Source: Loripinus fragilis (taxonomy: Eukaryota; Mollusca; Bivalvia; Lucinida; Lucinidae). From it: 64,000 nt of DNA. The notes below the pieces were generated by a model that was not told the DNA's origin, made no database searches, and was given only the letters and a program-made list of their open reading frames with translations. The stretch's first letter is position 1. Each line of letters opens with the position of its first letter. The translations under genes and the position numbers were made by a program. The DNA lies in assembly GCA_964019695.1 (NCBI GenBank), contig CAXHUL010000209.1:1-64000 (forward strand). Direction: 5' to 3'. Positions 35,201-46,345 of the stretch are shown piece by piece.

Positions 35201-35977
35201 AAGATGTATTTAGTTACCGTTTTGATCACCAGTCCGTTGCCTACGTTACAATTTTAGATTTTCTTTAGGCGTTATGACAACGCATCTATGTTTGTTCTTC
35301 TTGAAGTATATCTTGACTGTTTTTTACTGTTCAAAACACATTTGAACTGTCAAAGGACATTGGAAATATGCATTACAGTATAAAAAACACAAGTATCTGA
35401 CATTATTTGTGAGCTATAGGGTTTATTACGTAATACCCTATTGTTAAGTTGTAATACAAAAATTCAAATAAACTTTGAATTGGACTGTAGATTCATCCAA
35501 ATGTTTAAATGCGAATAAGAGCCATGGTTTCACATATTCTAGCTGTCATCTAAATATATTCAGCAGAAAATGTTTCTGAACTGCTTCCAAATAGCGCTTT
35601 CGCGGTAACGCATATAACAGGTTTTTTAAAATTATTTTGTTCAATGGCCGTCGTCTTGGCGATTTTAAGCAGGATCAAAACTGAATTTCAGCTTGAAAAT
35701 AATCATGGACTGACGCACATATTCTTGTGACTGGACTCTTTGTCAGACAAACTTTTTGAAGACGTTAGACATAAACAGGTCTGCTCAGCTAAAGAGAAAA
35801 GCCAGAATCCTGACGATTACGATAGAGAAAATGAATGCAGCATGCTTAGAAAAGGCCAACAGCAATGACCAGGTAGAAATGGGCCAACGACAAAAAATCA
35901 TATATGGATGTTGAGAACCAAAAAGATCCTAATTAAACAAGAAATAAAACTAAAACAACACAAGATAGACTGGTTAT

Positions 35978-38268
35978 CTGCCAACAATTAATGCCCCCGC
36001 CACTAATTTGCCGACGGTTGATGAAATTCTAAACCAGGAAATGAAGATAGCGAGAAAGCTTGACGTAAAAGTAGTTTGTGTATTTGACCAGGCATTACAT
36101 GTGAAAGTCATTGATATGTTATGAAAAGATGAAGAAAAAATGCATACAATAATTGTAGGGATGGGTGCGTTTCACACGATTTGTAATTTTCTTGTAACAA
36201 TTGGAAAGAGCTTTAAAGACATTGGCACATAGCAGTTGAGTCGGCAGTCATTGCAGAAGGGTTAATAGAAGCTGTTCTAGAAGGCAGACAGTACAACAAG
36301 ACAGTCAGGATCCACAAGATTATATAAAGCACTTGAAAGATTGATTTGGAAGGGATTCTATTCTTGGATAGACACAAATCATTCTGAGGACAGTCAGAAG
36401 CTGCAAGAAGCCCATAATAAATGTGCAGATCTTCAAAAAAAGCTTAAGAGAAGAACAATTTAAGCATGTTCTCAAAAACGGAAGCTGTACAAGAATATTC
36501 CAGCTCACCAACGAATACCAGAATGTACTAAAAACTGATGATGATGGAGATCTTTAATGCTTCTGTATGAGCTCCATAGATGTGGTGGAAATACTGTTTT
36601 GCCTAATCAGGGCTTTGATAGAGGGTAACTTGATGCTCCATCTACAATAAAATCGGCAATACCAGGGATGTTCACATATGATAGACTAAACTATGCAAAA
36701 TACCCACCAGTATACTATAATCAGATGCAAAACTTACTTATGGAACATCCAGAAGTATATGAGCATTTTAAGAATGGTGGAATGTCTGTACAGTTGGGGA
36801 TGACAAACGCATTTGGATGTATACCTGTTGATCAAGCAATTGAGGAAACAGCAAACAAAGGCACATTAGACAGCAGGGGACACGAAAGGATTCAGTTGAA
36901 ACCCTGGAGCAGTAGGCAAATGCTACCTTACGGCAGAGTATAGAAGTATTTGTTTGCAAAATTTGAAGGGGATGGTCCAGGAAAAGCCACCAGGTGTTTC
37001 TCATGCAGATTTAGAACCAGCAAAAATAAAAGAGATAAACAAAGCATGCAGGCTGTTGACAACCTACTAAAAACGACGTGGGTGAACCCATTCTCCACAC
37101 AGTATGACCTTATCTCAATTTCAACTGCATCAGCAGCACCACCTGATGTTAAACATGACTTTATTAATGCAAAAAAGAAAGGAGGAAAGACTTATAATGA
37201 ATTTCGAAAATCACGCCTTGAAGAGAATGCATATACGTAATTCTATGAAAGGCAGTCTCTACTGTAGCTTAAGACCTTCAGTTCTCTTAAAATATAAAAA
37301 GGCAAAAGTTCCTGGAAAAGATGTAATTCTAAAAGCAGATAGGAGATTGTTTTGAAATATGGTTTTGGTTGCTACAGGTCGTAATCTGGATATGATGAAA
37401 GTTTTGAAGCATCCTTTAGGCTCATTACTTTGAGCATTGTCTAATTGTGATCGTACTCTCAAGGAAACAAACAAATCAACAGTAGCAAGACATATTGAAA
37501 GAAGGGTAGCACCAGCCGAATCTATCCATTGCCATCAGCATGCATTATAGATGGTATTTGCTTGGTAAATAAAATACATAGCGACAATAGCACATTTGGG
37601 GACGTTGCCGAGAGCATATTCCTGATTGCAATACATAGGAAATGCCAGTTGCAGAAAAGACATTGTGTTTGATGTCTATAAAGTCAACTCAATCAAAACA
37701 GCAGAGCGTGAGGATAGAGGGGTAGCTTCTGGCTTAGCCCATGGTAGTTTTGTTGTCAGTCACAAGATACAATGGTGGAAAAGACTGCTGAGAAGTGCCC
37801 TCATCAAATTTCTTTGCCAAGCATGGAGAAATGATCCATACCCAGAGAAGCTTGGAAGCAAACTACTCTTCATAACATGTGGGAAACAGTGTTTCAAAGT
37901 CACTAAAGATGGCTCTGAGGTCGTTGATGAACTTGCTATCTCCCAAGAAGAAGCTGACACAGGCACGTTGCTTCACACCAAACATGCTTCCAGTAACTAT
38001 ATATCCATGGTTATTGTGACAGAAGACACAGATGTGTTTATCATTTGACTTTCAGTATTCCATCAGATAAGTGACATATGTATATCCGATGTGGAACAAA
38101 AAGAGACTACGACACATTGACATTAGCAAAGTTGGGTAGTCTATTGGTGAAGAGACTTGTTAAGCTATACAAGGACTTCATGCATTCTCCAGCTACTACT
38201 CCATCAGCGCCTATAGTGGTCTGGGAAATCAGTGTTCTAAAGCTGGTTATGAAGGAGGTAAACTGAAG
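35978..38268 (+). pseudogene. FEN/XPG-like nuclease family protein, N-terminal and core, decayed
   Basis: At least a dozen frameshifts and stops, but ordered blocks remain. VCVFDQALHVK (~36080) and GMGAFHTICNFLVTIGKSF (~36160-36215) come first, then AVIAEGLIEAVLEGRQYN (~36250), NYAKYPPVYYNQMQNLL (~36690-36740), MTNAFGCIPVDQAIEET (~36800-36850) and AGKDVILKAD-like KDVILKADR (~37318). Nuclease-like motifs follow: IIDG (37544-37555), VFDVYKVNSIKTAER (~37661), QEEADTG (37944-37961), VIVTEDTDVFII (DTDV near 38025-38036) and a GLHAF...YSGLGNQ stretch (~38168-38233). There the expected cysteine-aspartate of a helix-hairpin motif reads as serine/tyrosine, so activity would be lost even without frameshifts. 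I recognise this block order from large uncharacterised, multi-copy invertebrate proteins; no established name. Confidence 0.65.
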
Positions 38269-38299
38269 AAGGCCATGGTAGGAGTGGGTAAGGCTTGGA

Positions 38300-38650
38300 T
38301 TAAGGGTGAGGTTGGTACCCTAAAAGTAGTTTAAGCCCTCCAGTAATTTTCTTATGGACTGTTCCAAGGAGGCGGTTTTTCTTTTGTGGATCTTATTTGT
38401 TTTTTGAATTAATCTTTGCCATACTGCCATCTCTGTTACTTGCAAGTTTGATGTCACCATTTGTGAAAGGTCTGACCTCTTGGTTCTCTTGTATGTGATG
38501 TTCTATTGTGTTTTTGTCACTTTCCCACATGGTGTCCTGGGTCAGGTGTATTACTTGATTGTATCGATTCCTGATCTTTGCATTCTTTCTTACTTTGGTT
38601 TCTATCAAAGGCACTGTTTCCATACATGGAAGAATTTTTGTGCAAAACGT
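38300..38650. repeat. Dispersed repeat inserted into the nuclease/CXC ORF
   Basis: Separates two blocks that belong together in one protein. Its sequence (AGTTTAAGCCCTCC, CCAAGGAGGCGG, TTGATTGTATCGATTCCTGATC) resembles the complement of the units at 54640-55110 and, more weakly, repeat family A. The minus-strand frame 38659-38393 is a product of this repeat. Confidence 0.55.
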
Positions 38651-38654
38651 ATGC

Positions 38655-39060
38655 TTCACATACCTCTCTTTGGAAAGTGAGTGACTTGAGATACCATTTG
38701 TTTAGGGTCAAGAAAGGAGATGTAGATTCTAGTCAACTTTCACCTTGTCAAGATACCCTTATGCTTCATGCTATGCAGGCTAATTATTAAGCATGCATAT
38801 GGAAAAGGTGTTTAAAACAAGAAACGTACACCCCAAGCCCAGAGAGACATGGATGAATGATAGAGGATAGCCAAATAGTAATTGACTGGATGCAGGGTTT
38901 ACCTGTCCCACAAGTCGTGATGGAGCTGATTGCATGTAAATGCAGTAGAGTGTGCAAAGCCACTGAATGTCAGTCTGTTGCTAATGCATTTAAATGTTTG
39001 TCGGCATGAAAGCATCATTTATGTGACAATACTATTGACAACGACTTTGAAGATACAAAG
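38655..39060 (+). pseudogene. C-terminal part of the FEN-like protein with CXC motif
   Basis: Resumes with LRYHLFRVKKGDVDSSQLSP (~38690-38750) and LMLHAMQANY (~38760), then QIVIDWMQGLPVPQVVMELI (~38875-38935) and ACKCSRVCKATECQ followed by a further F-K-C (~38936-39000). The tightly spaced cysteines (CKC-x3-C-x5-C ... C) resemble tesmin/TSO1-type CXC zinc- and DNA-binding motifs. A stop interrupts the cysteine region. This end, directly after the nuclease core, suggests the protein binds DNA next to its cleavage domain (inference). Confidence 0.6.
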
Positions 39061-39593
39061 TGTAGACGATACAGCAGATGAAGTGATTATGACGACGACG
39101 AAATTGCATAAAAATACAAAAATGAGTATTGATGTTAGCTGATTGTAAATCTACTCTTTTTGATGCAATCAGAAGCCCTAGCTGAATTAGCTGAAGTGTG
39201 GCATTATTATTATTTTTGTCATATCCAAATGTTAGAATTGTATGTATACATATTTGTTAAACAATATTTTATATACGTTACCTTATGGCCACTAGAAGAG
39301 TGGTATTCAGTCCAAAATGCAAATTTTGATTCATTCTTGTGCCACAATGAACATCCTTAAATTGAATGCAAACTCTGCAACAAACTTTTAAAGGTAGTTT
39401 CTTAGTTAAAACATAAACAGACACATTTATCTAAATTACTGCCTTATTTGTTTAAAATAAAGTCACACATCATACTATTATGATATATTTTTATCGTTTG
39501 GCTGTCAATTGTTTGTAGTATTTGCAGCCAATTTACTCATTTGACAATAACAGCAAAATAGTACCTGAGAAACAGAAGTATGTTTAGGTAATC

Positions 39594-41380
39594 TTACTGA
39601 TTGCTCATTATACTTTGACGACTTCTGTATCTGTTATCGCTCAAAAGGCATGGCGACAAATGAATGTCAACTACAACAAAATTTGAATAAGATTGAAAAT
39701 TGGGCAACAAGCAATGGCTTTAGGTTTTTCAAAATCAAAAATACAGTGTGTACATTTCTGTCAGTTGTGCAAGCAGCATGATGATCCGGTTTTACATTTA
39801 TATGGATCACCTATTCCAGTTGTTGAGGAATCTAAATTCCTTGGCATTTTATTTGATAGAAAACTCAGTTTTATACCCCATATTAAATATCTCAAAGCTA
39901 AATGTTTAAAAGCATTGAATCTTTTAAAAGTGCTTTCCCATACTTCTTGGAGTGCAGACCGAACTACACTTCTCAAGCTTTATCATTCTCTAGTCCGGTC
40001 AAAATAAGACTGTCAGATCCTGGTCCATTGATTATGTAAATTGTTAAATATTGTATGTATATAAAGAAATAAAATACTGTTTAAACCAAAATTAGACTAT
40101 GGCTTTATTATATATGGCTCTGCATGAAAATCATATCTTCAAATGATTGATCCTATACATAACCAAGGACTTAGATAAGCTCTAGGGGCTTTTAGAACTT
40201 CTCCTGTTGCTAGTCTCTATGTGGAAGCAGATGAACCATCACTATACTCACGAAGAGAGAAACTCTCTTTACAATATGCTATAAGACTTGCTGCTAACCC
40301 ATCAAATCCTGCTCATGAAGTTACATTCCCACCAAATTATGTTGATTTATATGAACAAAAACCTAAAGCTATTAAATCCTTTGGCATTAGAATTTCACCA
40401 CTCTTAGAATCTGCCAATATCAAACCACAAAATATTGAAAAACATTTTACACCAAATATTCCAGCTTGGTGTATGAAACCACCTGAAATTCTTTTTGATT
40501 TACATTCCGGGAAAAAATCTGAATCAAATCCACACATATTAAAAGATGATTTCAGAAAAATGCAAAGTCGTTATAAGAATTACCAACAAATTTATACTGA
40601 TGGGTCAAAGGAAGACTCAAAGGTTGGTTGTGCTGTTATATCAGACAACCATAGTAATATGCAACGTATACCTGACGATTCATCAATTTTCACTGCTGAA
40701 GCCAAAACAATTGATCTAGCTTTAGATTTCATTAGCATTTGTGATGCTAACAATATTATATTTTCTGACTCGCTTTCTGCATTGAAAGCAATGAACCATA
40801 CCAGTTCAAAGAATCCACAGATTCAGAAAATTTCAGAAAAATGTCATGAGCTTTTAACTTATAAAGAAATTGTTCTCTGTTGGATTCCTAGTCATATAGG
40901 TATCCAAGGGAATGAGATGGTAGATAAGCAAGCAAAAACATCGCTTTTATTAGAACCAACTTCTTTTAAGATTTCATTTTCTAATTTTAAGCCATCTATC
41001 AATAAATATATCTTGGAAGAATGGCAAACTTCATGGAATAACAGCATTGGAAATAAACTTCTTGACATCAAACCAACTATTGGTGAATATCAATCAGTTT
41101 TCCGAAACATTAGAACAGAAGAAGTAGTTTTAGCTCGACTCCGCTTAGGTCATACATGAGTCACTCATTCATACTTACTACAAGGTGAAGAGCAGCCACA
41201 ATGTGTTGTTGGTTGCGACGCATCCTTCACTGTATGTCACTTCCTTTTGGAATGTGGCGACTTTGCACAAGTAAGAAATAATTGCTTCCATGTTGATAAC
41301 ATGAAAGAATTATTTCAAGATATATATATTGATAGTATTATGACATTTTTAAGACAAATAAATCTTTTTAACAAAATCTA
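39594..41380 (+). pseudogene. LINE ORF2 remnant: RT end, RNase H, zinc knuckle
   Basis: YFDDF (39611-39625) is the RT catalytic Y-x-D-D box. A one-base shift near 39727 leads into GFSKSKIQCVHF and ESKFLGILFDRKLSFIPHI (thumb). The 312-residue frame at 40221-41159 contains a full RNase H pattern: YTDGSKED (first Asp), FTAEAKTIDLAL (Glu), FSDSLSALKA (Asp) and WIPSHIGIQGNEMVDKQAK (His and final Asp). A TGA at 41157-41159 (probably CGA to TGA) is followed in the same frame by THSYLLQGEEQPQCVVGCDA and CHFLLECGDF, a C-C-H-C knuckle. Also broken by an 81-bp insertion at 40006. Confidence 0.93.
40006..40086 (+). mobile_element. 81-bp insertion ending like a polyadenylated 3' tail
   Basis: CAAAAT at 40000-40005 and 40087-40092 flanks it; removing it restores the LINE reading frame (LVRSK to LDYGF). 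It ends with AAATAAAATACTGTTTAAAC, containing AATAAA, and looks like the extreme 3' end of another retroelement or SINE. Confidence 0.7.
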
Positions 41381-42440
41381 ATTGCTATTTTTAAAATCAT
41401 GTTTTGTTTTACATTTGTATCAGTCCATAAAACTGAATATATTATGTTGTATTCTGATCAGTTAAAGAACATGTACAGTTATCTGAATAGCTCTTTGAAA
41501 CTGTCAGATATTGTACGTGGTCACTCCTGTCAACAATCGTTTTGCAACTAATGATCATTATACAAACTCATCATCATCTTTCATTTTATTTATTACAAAA
41601 TTTTACTTTTTTCATCCCCATCATGTTTACTTTATACCATCTGACGCTAATGACCCACAAGGGTTGATGCGTCGTTAAGCACCAAACAAACAAACAAACA
41701 AACAAGAAGTATAGGCCTATAATTCGCATATATGTTATATACGTTACCGTTAGAATTAGGCATAGGTTTTTGGATTTTTTTTTATAATTTAACATCATTA
41801 TATGTCTTGCAGTTATGTCTAATCAAATAAAGTGATATTAACCTCATCATTGTATTACTGCTGCATTTATGATAGGATAACAGCTAATGAATACCTGTGT
41901 TTACAAGAACTTTTCGTATATGGGCAGGGCTCTTCAACAGGCCATAAATCAAAAAGTATATTAGATACAGTAAATCTAATTGCATACATATATTTGGAAA
42001 GTATACTAAATTTGCTACCTGATCAATATAAAATAAACTGCCTTTGTTCCCTGCTGCATTTAAAAGGAAAAAGAATACAAATAGTTTTCACTAATAATGG
42101 TAGAGCTCTTTAAAATGTAACGTAAACATCTTACATACACCTTCTAAAATTCCAATATTTATGAAAATTGCTTTTATTTGATTATTTTTATATCAACACT
42201 ATAATTTGTTTGCATATTTACAGTTTTTATATTCATTTCAGTTCCTTGAAAGTTTTGTGAATTATTTCTTTTTTTGGGGGTATCGTAGTTTACACTAAGG
42301 TTTAGACCATAAAGCTACCACTCAGACATGTCCCCCAAAATTTTTCCAAGCCTTAACATGTTCTTCTAATCAAAACACGTAGGGGGCTCTGTTCAGCTCA
42401 GATGGTACCGACATCTCAATCAGCTCATGGCCTATATATG

Positions 42441-42579
42441 GATCAAACATGTTTTTTCTATGCATTAACATCTACTGGACCCCGCGGGTGATGTTGAATC
42501 CTGAGCCTGAAAGGCGACGATTTTAACGACCCCAGAGGGGTCAAGCAGATGTTAAAATATCAGAAGACCATGTTTGATC
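42441..42579. repeat. Hairpin with GATCAAACATG arms
   Basis: GATCAAACATG at the left and CATGTTTGATC at the right, with GCATTAACATCT / AGATGTTAAAAT and GACCCC blocks matched. It is a compact relative of the array-bearing element at 42893-46345. Confidence 0.85.
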
Positions 42580-42892
42580 GTTAATATTGCATAAAGTCAT
42601 TTTGTCACTTGAAAAGTTCGTTTTTGTATTACAATTATGGCGCACAAAAGCATGAAGGATTCGTAGGTTTTGAAAACGCCTGTTCCAGAGAAAAGACTTA
42701 CGTCATCCCAACGTGACTGATTTACGTTCTTTCTATGCATGTTCCTACTGATGACGTCAACATTTGTGACGGCCTAGACTGTGTATATGTAAAGTACAAA
42801 AGCAGTGCATCAACAGCACCTGAATTGCTGCATCAATACATGGATTTTGCCGGTTAAGTCATGTCTGTTAATAGCGTATGGCATGGCTTTTA

Positions 42893-45800
42893 TGCAATAA
42901 TATAGGGATCACACATATTTTTTTGTGCATTAACATTTGCCGGTGTCCCAGTTTATCTTGCCCCCTGGACAGCTTGCCCCCGTGGGGCAAGCTGTCCCGG
43001 GATATTTTGCCCCCGACCCTGGTTATCTTCACCCCTGGGGGGGCAAGCTGTTCTGGCTGGTTTATCTTGCCCCCCCCCCCCCCCCCCCCCCCCCGCCCAA
43101 CACAAGAAAAAATATATACATGTTATTTTGTTATTTTTCTGTATCATTTTAATGAATTCAGATCCTCCATAAATCATAAAGTGAGAAATTGGTGCCTGTG
43201 GGGTTAATATTGGTAAAACTTTAACATCATCTTGAATAAAAATATCAAGATTAAGTGATTTTAAGCTGAATTATTTTGCTAATTCTACTTATTTTAAACT
43301 ATCTGAATGTGAAGACGTATCAATTATAAACATAATTCAAGTCAAATTCAGCTGTTTTCTTTGTCAGGTTGTTCTGTATGCTTAGTTGCAGGGGTGGGGG
43401 GTAAGCTGTCCAGGCCAGTTTATCTTGCCCCACACACACCAGGGTATCAAAGTAAAATTATTTTGCTAATTCTACTTATTTTAATCTATCTGATTGTGAA
43501 GATGTATCAATTATAAACATAATTCAAGTGAAATTCAGCTGTTTTATTGTTGGACTGTTCTCTAAACTTAGTTGCGGGGATGGGGGGTGGGGGTAAGCTG
43601 TCCAGGCCAGTTTATCTTGACCCCCACCGTCTTGGGTATCAAAGTAAAATTATTTTGCTAAGTCTACTTATTTCAAACTATCTGAATGTGATGCTGTATC
43701 AATCATAAACATAATTCAAGTCAAATTCAGCTATTCTTTTTGTCACATTGTTCCTTCTGTTTAGTTGCAGGGGTGGGGGGGAAGCTGTCCAGGCCAGTAT
43801 ATCTGGACCCCCACCCACCTGAGTATCAAAGTAAAATTATTTTGCTAAGTTTTTTCATTTCAAACTATCTGAATGTGATGATGTATCAATTATAAACTAA
43901 TTCAAGTCGAATTCAGCTGTTTTTCTTTGTCGCATTGTTCCGGATGCTTAGTTGCAGGAAGGGGGGGGGGGGGGCAAGCTGTCCAGGCCAGTTTATCTTG
44001 CCCCCATCCACGTGGGTTCAAAGTAGAATTATTTTGCAAAGTTTTCATATTTTAAACTATCTGAATGTGATGATGTATCAATTAAAAATATAATTCAAGT
44101 CGAATGTAGCTGTTATCTTTGTCGGATTGTCCTGTATGCTTAGTTGCAGGGGTGGGGGGTAAACTGTCCAGGCCAGTTTATCTTGACCCCCACCCACCTG
44201 GGTATAAAAGTAAAATTACTTTGCTAATTCTACTTATTTTAAACTATATGAATGTGAAGATGTATCAATTATTAACATAATTCAAGTCAAATTCAGCTGT
44301 TTTTGTCGCGCTGTTCAGCATACTTAGTTGCAGGGTTCTGTTCTGTATGCTTACTTACAGGGGTGGGGGGGGGGGTTGGGGGTGGGGGTAAGCTGTCCAG
44401 GCCAGTTAATCTTGCCCCCACCCACCTGGGTATTAAAGAAAAATTATCGTGCTAATTCTACTTATTTTATACTATTTGATTGTGAAGATGTATCAATTAT
44501 ACACATAATTCAAGTAAAATTCAGCTGTTTTTAGTTGCATTGTTCAGTATACTTAGTTGCAGGGGTGGGGGGCAAGATGTCCAGGCCAGTTAATCTTGCC
44601 CCCCACCCACTTTGGTATCAAAACTGAATGTGAAGATGTATCAGTTATAAACATAATTCATGTCAAATTCAGCTGTTTTCTTTGTCGCATTGTTCTGTAT
44701 GCTTCTACTTATTGTAAACTATCTGAATGTGAAGATGTATCAATTATAAACATAATTCAAGTCATATTCAGCTGTTTTCTTTGTCGGATTGTTCTGTATG
44801 CTTAGTTGCAGGGGTGGGAGGCAAGCTGTCCAGGCCAGTTTATCTTGACCCCCACCCACCAGAGTATCAAAGTAAAATTATTTTGCTAATTCTACTTATT
44901 TTAAACTATCTGAATGTGAAGATGTATCAATTATAAACATAATTCAAGTCAAATTCAGCTGTTTTTGTCGCGCTGTTCAGCATACTTAGTTGCAGGGTTC
45001 TGTTCTGTATGCTTACTTACAGGGGTGGGGGGGGGGGGGGGTTGGGGGTGGGGGTAAGCTGTCCAGGCCAGTTAATCTTGCCCCCACCCACCTGGGTATT
45101 AAAGAAAAGTTATCGTGCTAATTCTACTTATTTTATACTATTTGATTGTGAAGATGTATCAATTATTCACATAATTCAAGTAAAATTAGGCTGTTTTTAG
45201 TTGCATTGTTCAGTATACTTAGTTGCAGGGGTGGGGGGCAAGATGTCCAGGCCAGTTAATCTTGCCCCCCACCCACTTTGGTATCAAAACTGAATGTGAA
45301 GATGTATCAGTTATAAACATAATTCATGTCAAATTCAGCTGTTTTCTTTGTCGCATTGTTCTGTATGCTTCTACTTATTGTAAACTATCTGAATGTGAAG
45401 ATGTATCAATTATAAACATAATTCAAGTCATATTCAGCTGTTTTCTTTGTCGGATTGTTCTGTATGCTTAGTTGCAGGGGTGGGAGGCAAGCTGTCCAGG
45501 CCAGTTTATCTTGACCCCCACCCACCAGAGTATCAAAGTAAAATTATTTTGCTAATTCTACTTATTTTAAACTATCTGAATGTGAAGATGTATCAATTAT
45601 AAACATAATTCAAGTCAAATTCAGCTGGTTTCTTTGTCGCATTGTTCCGTATACTTAGTTGCAGGGGTGGGGGGTAAGCTGTCCAGGCCAGTTTATCTTG
45701 CCCCCCACCTACCTGGGTATCAAAGTAAAATTATTTTGCTGAGTCTACTTATTTTAAACTATCTGATTGTGAAGATGTAGTTAATTATAAACATAATTCA

Positions 45801-46345
45801 AGTCAAATTCAGCTGTTTTCTTAGTGGCATTGCTCCGTGTGCTTAGTTGCAGGGGTGGGGGGTAAGCTGTCCAAGCCAGTTTATCTTGCCCCCACCCATC
45901 TGGGTATAAAAGTTAAATTATTTTGCTAATTCTACTTATTATAAACTATTTGATTGTGAAGATGTATCAATTATAAACATAATTCAAGTCAAATTCAGCT
46001 GTTTTCTTTGTCGGATTGTTCTGTATGCTTACTTGCAGGGGTGGGGGGGGGGGGTAAGCTGTCCAGGCCAGTCTTGCCCACCCCCCACCCCCCCGGTCCA
46101 CCTGGGTATCAAAGTAAAATTATCGTGCTAATTCTACTTATTTTATACTATTTGATTGTGAAGATGTATCAATTATAAACATAATTCAAGTCAAATTCAG
46201 CTGGTTTTTTTTGTTGCATTGTTCAGTGCCAAGGATGCTGTTTGAACACGAGGACGATATGCCTAGTGTTCAAACATCTTCCGAGGGACCCGGCAAGTGT
46301 TAACGCAACTAACAAACATTTGTGATCGTTATGCTTGCATATTTT
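42893..46345. mobile_element. Hairpin-type element with a tandem array in its loop
   Basis: The left arm (TTATGCAATAATATAG, GATCACACAT, GCATTAACATTTGCCGG, TGTCCC; 42893-42952) is inverted at 46285-46345 (GGGACCCGGCAAGTGTTAAC to ATGCTTGCATA) at roughly three-quarters identity. Between them lies the ~220-bp tandem array. No protein coding. Confidence 0.72.
43280..46220 (+). repeat. ~220-bp tandem array with 666-bp higher-order copy
   Basis: About 14 units of the form 'TTGCAGGGGTGGGGGG...GCTGTCCAGGCCAGTTTATCTTG CCCCCACCC...GAATGTGAAGATGTATCAATT...'. The block from about 44333 to 44994 is repeated almost exactly at 44995-45660. The two 82-codon frames at 44557 and 45223 are identical, 666 bp apart, showing recent duplication. 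Poly-G/poly-C runs vary in length between units. Open frames here are repeat by-products. Confidence 0.93.

Larger units (their letters stand above)
39582..41704 (+). mobile_element. 5'-truncated LINE with RNase H, 8-bp target duplication
   Basis: AGAAGTAT at 39574-39581 and 41705-41712 is a perfect target duplication. The element begins within the RT domain and ends in a 3' UTR with GATGCGTCGTTAAGCACC followed by CAAA repeats (41680-41704). RT + RNase H + a C-terminal cysteine/histidine knuckle is typical of the I/Nimb/Jockey-like group. The 3' tail resembles the SINE tails, suggesting shared mobilisation. It lies inside the FEN-like element, so it is younger than that element. Confidence 0.93.
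35200..42150. mobile_element. Degenerate large element carrying a FEN-like/CXC protein
   Basis: A long decayed + strand coding region (35978-39060) is bracketed by inverted GTTAC-type blocks. CCTACGTTACAATTTT near 35240 pairs with an AAAATGTAACGTAAAC block near 42112, and CGGTAACGCATATAACA near 35603 pairs with TGTTATATACGTTACCGTT near 41732. The spacing between the two blocks is similar on both sides (about 360-380 bp), so they look like terminal inverted regions. Exact ends are not fixed. Later insertions: a dispersed repeat (~38300-38650) and a LINE (39582-41704). The GTTAC motif is shared with the 7-12 kb element, which holds a shorter version of the same protein. Confidence 0.6.

Noticed and set aside
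42937..43177. Proline-rich or glycine-rich proteins around 43 kb
   Set aside because: Produced by poly-C/poly-G runs at the start of the satellite array.
44557..45471. Two identical 82-codon genes
   Set aside because: They are the same frame in the 666-bp duplicated satellite block.
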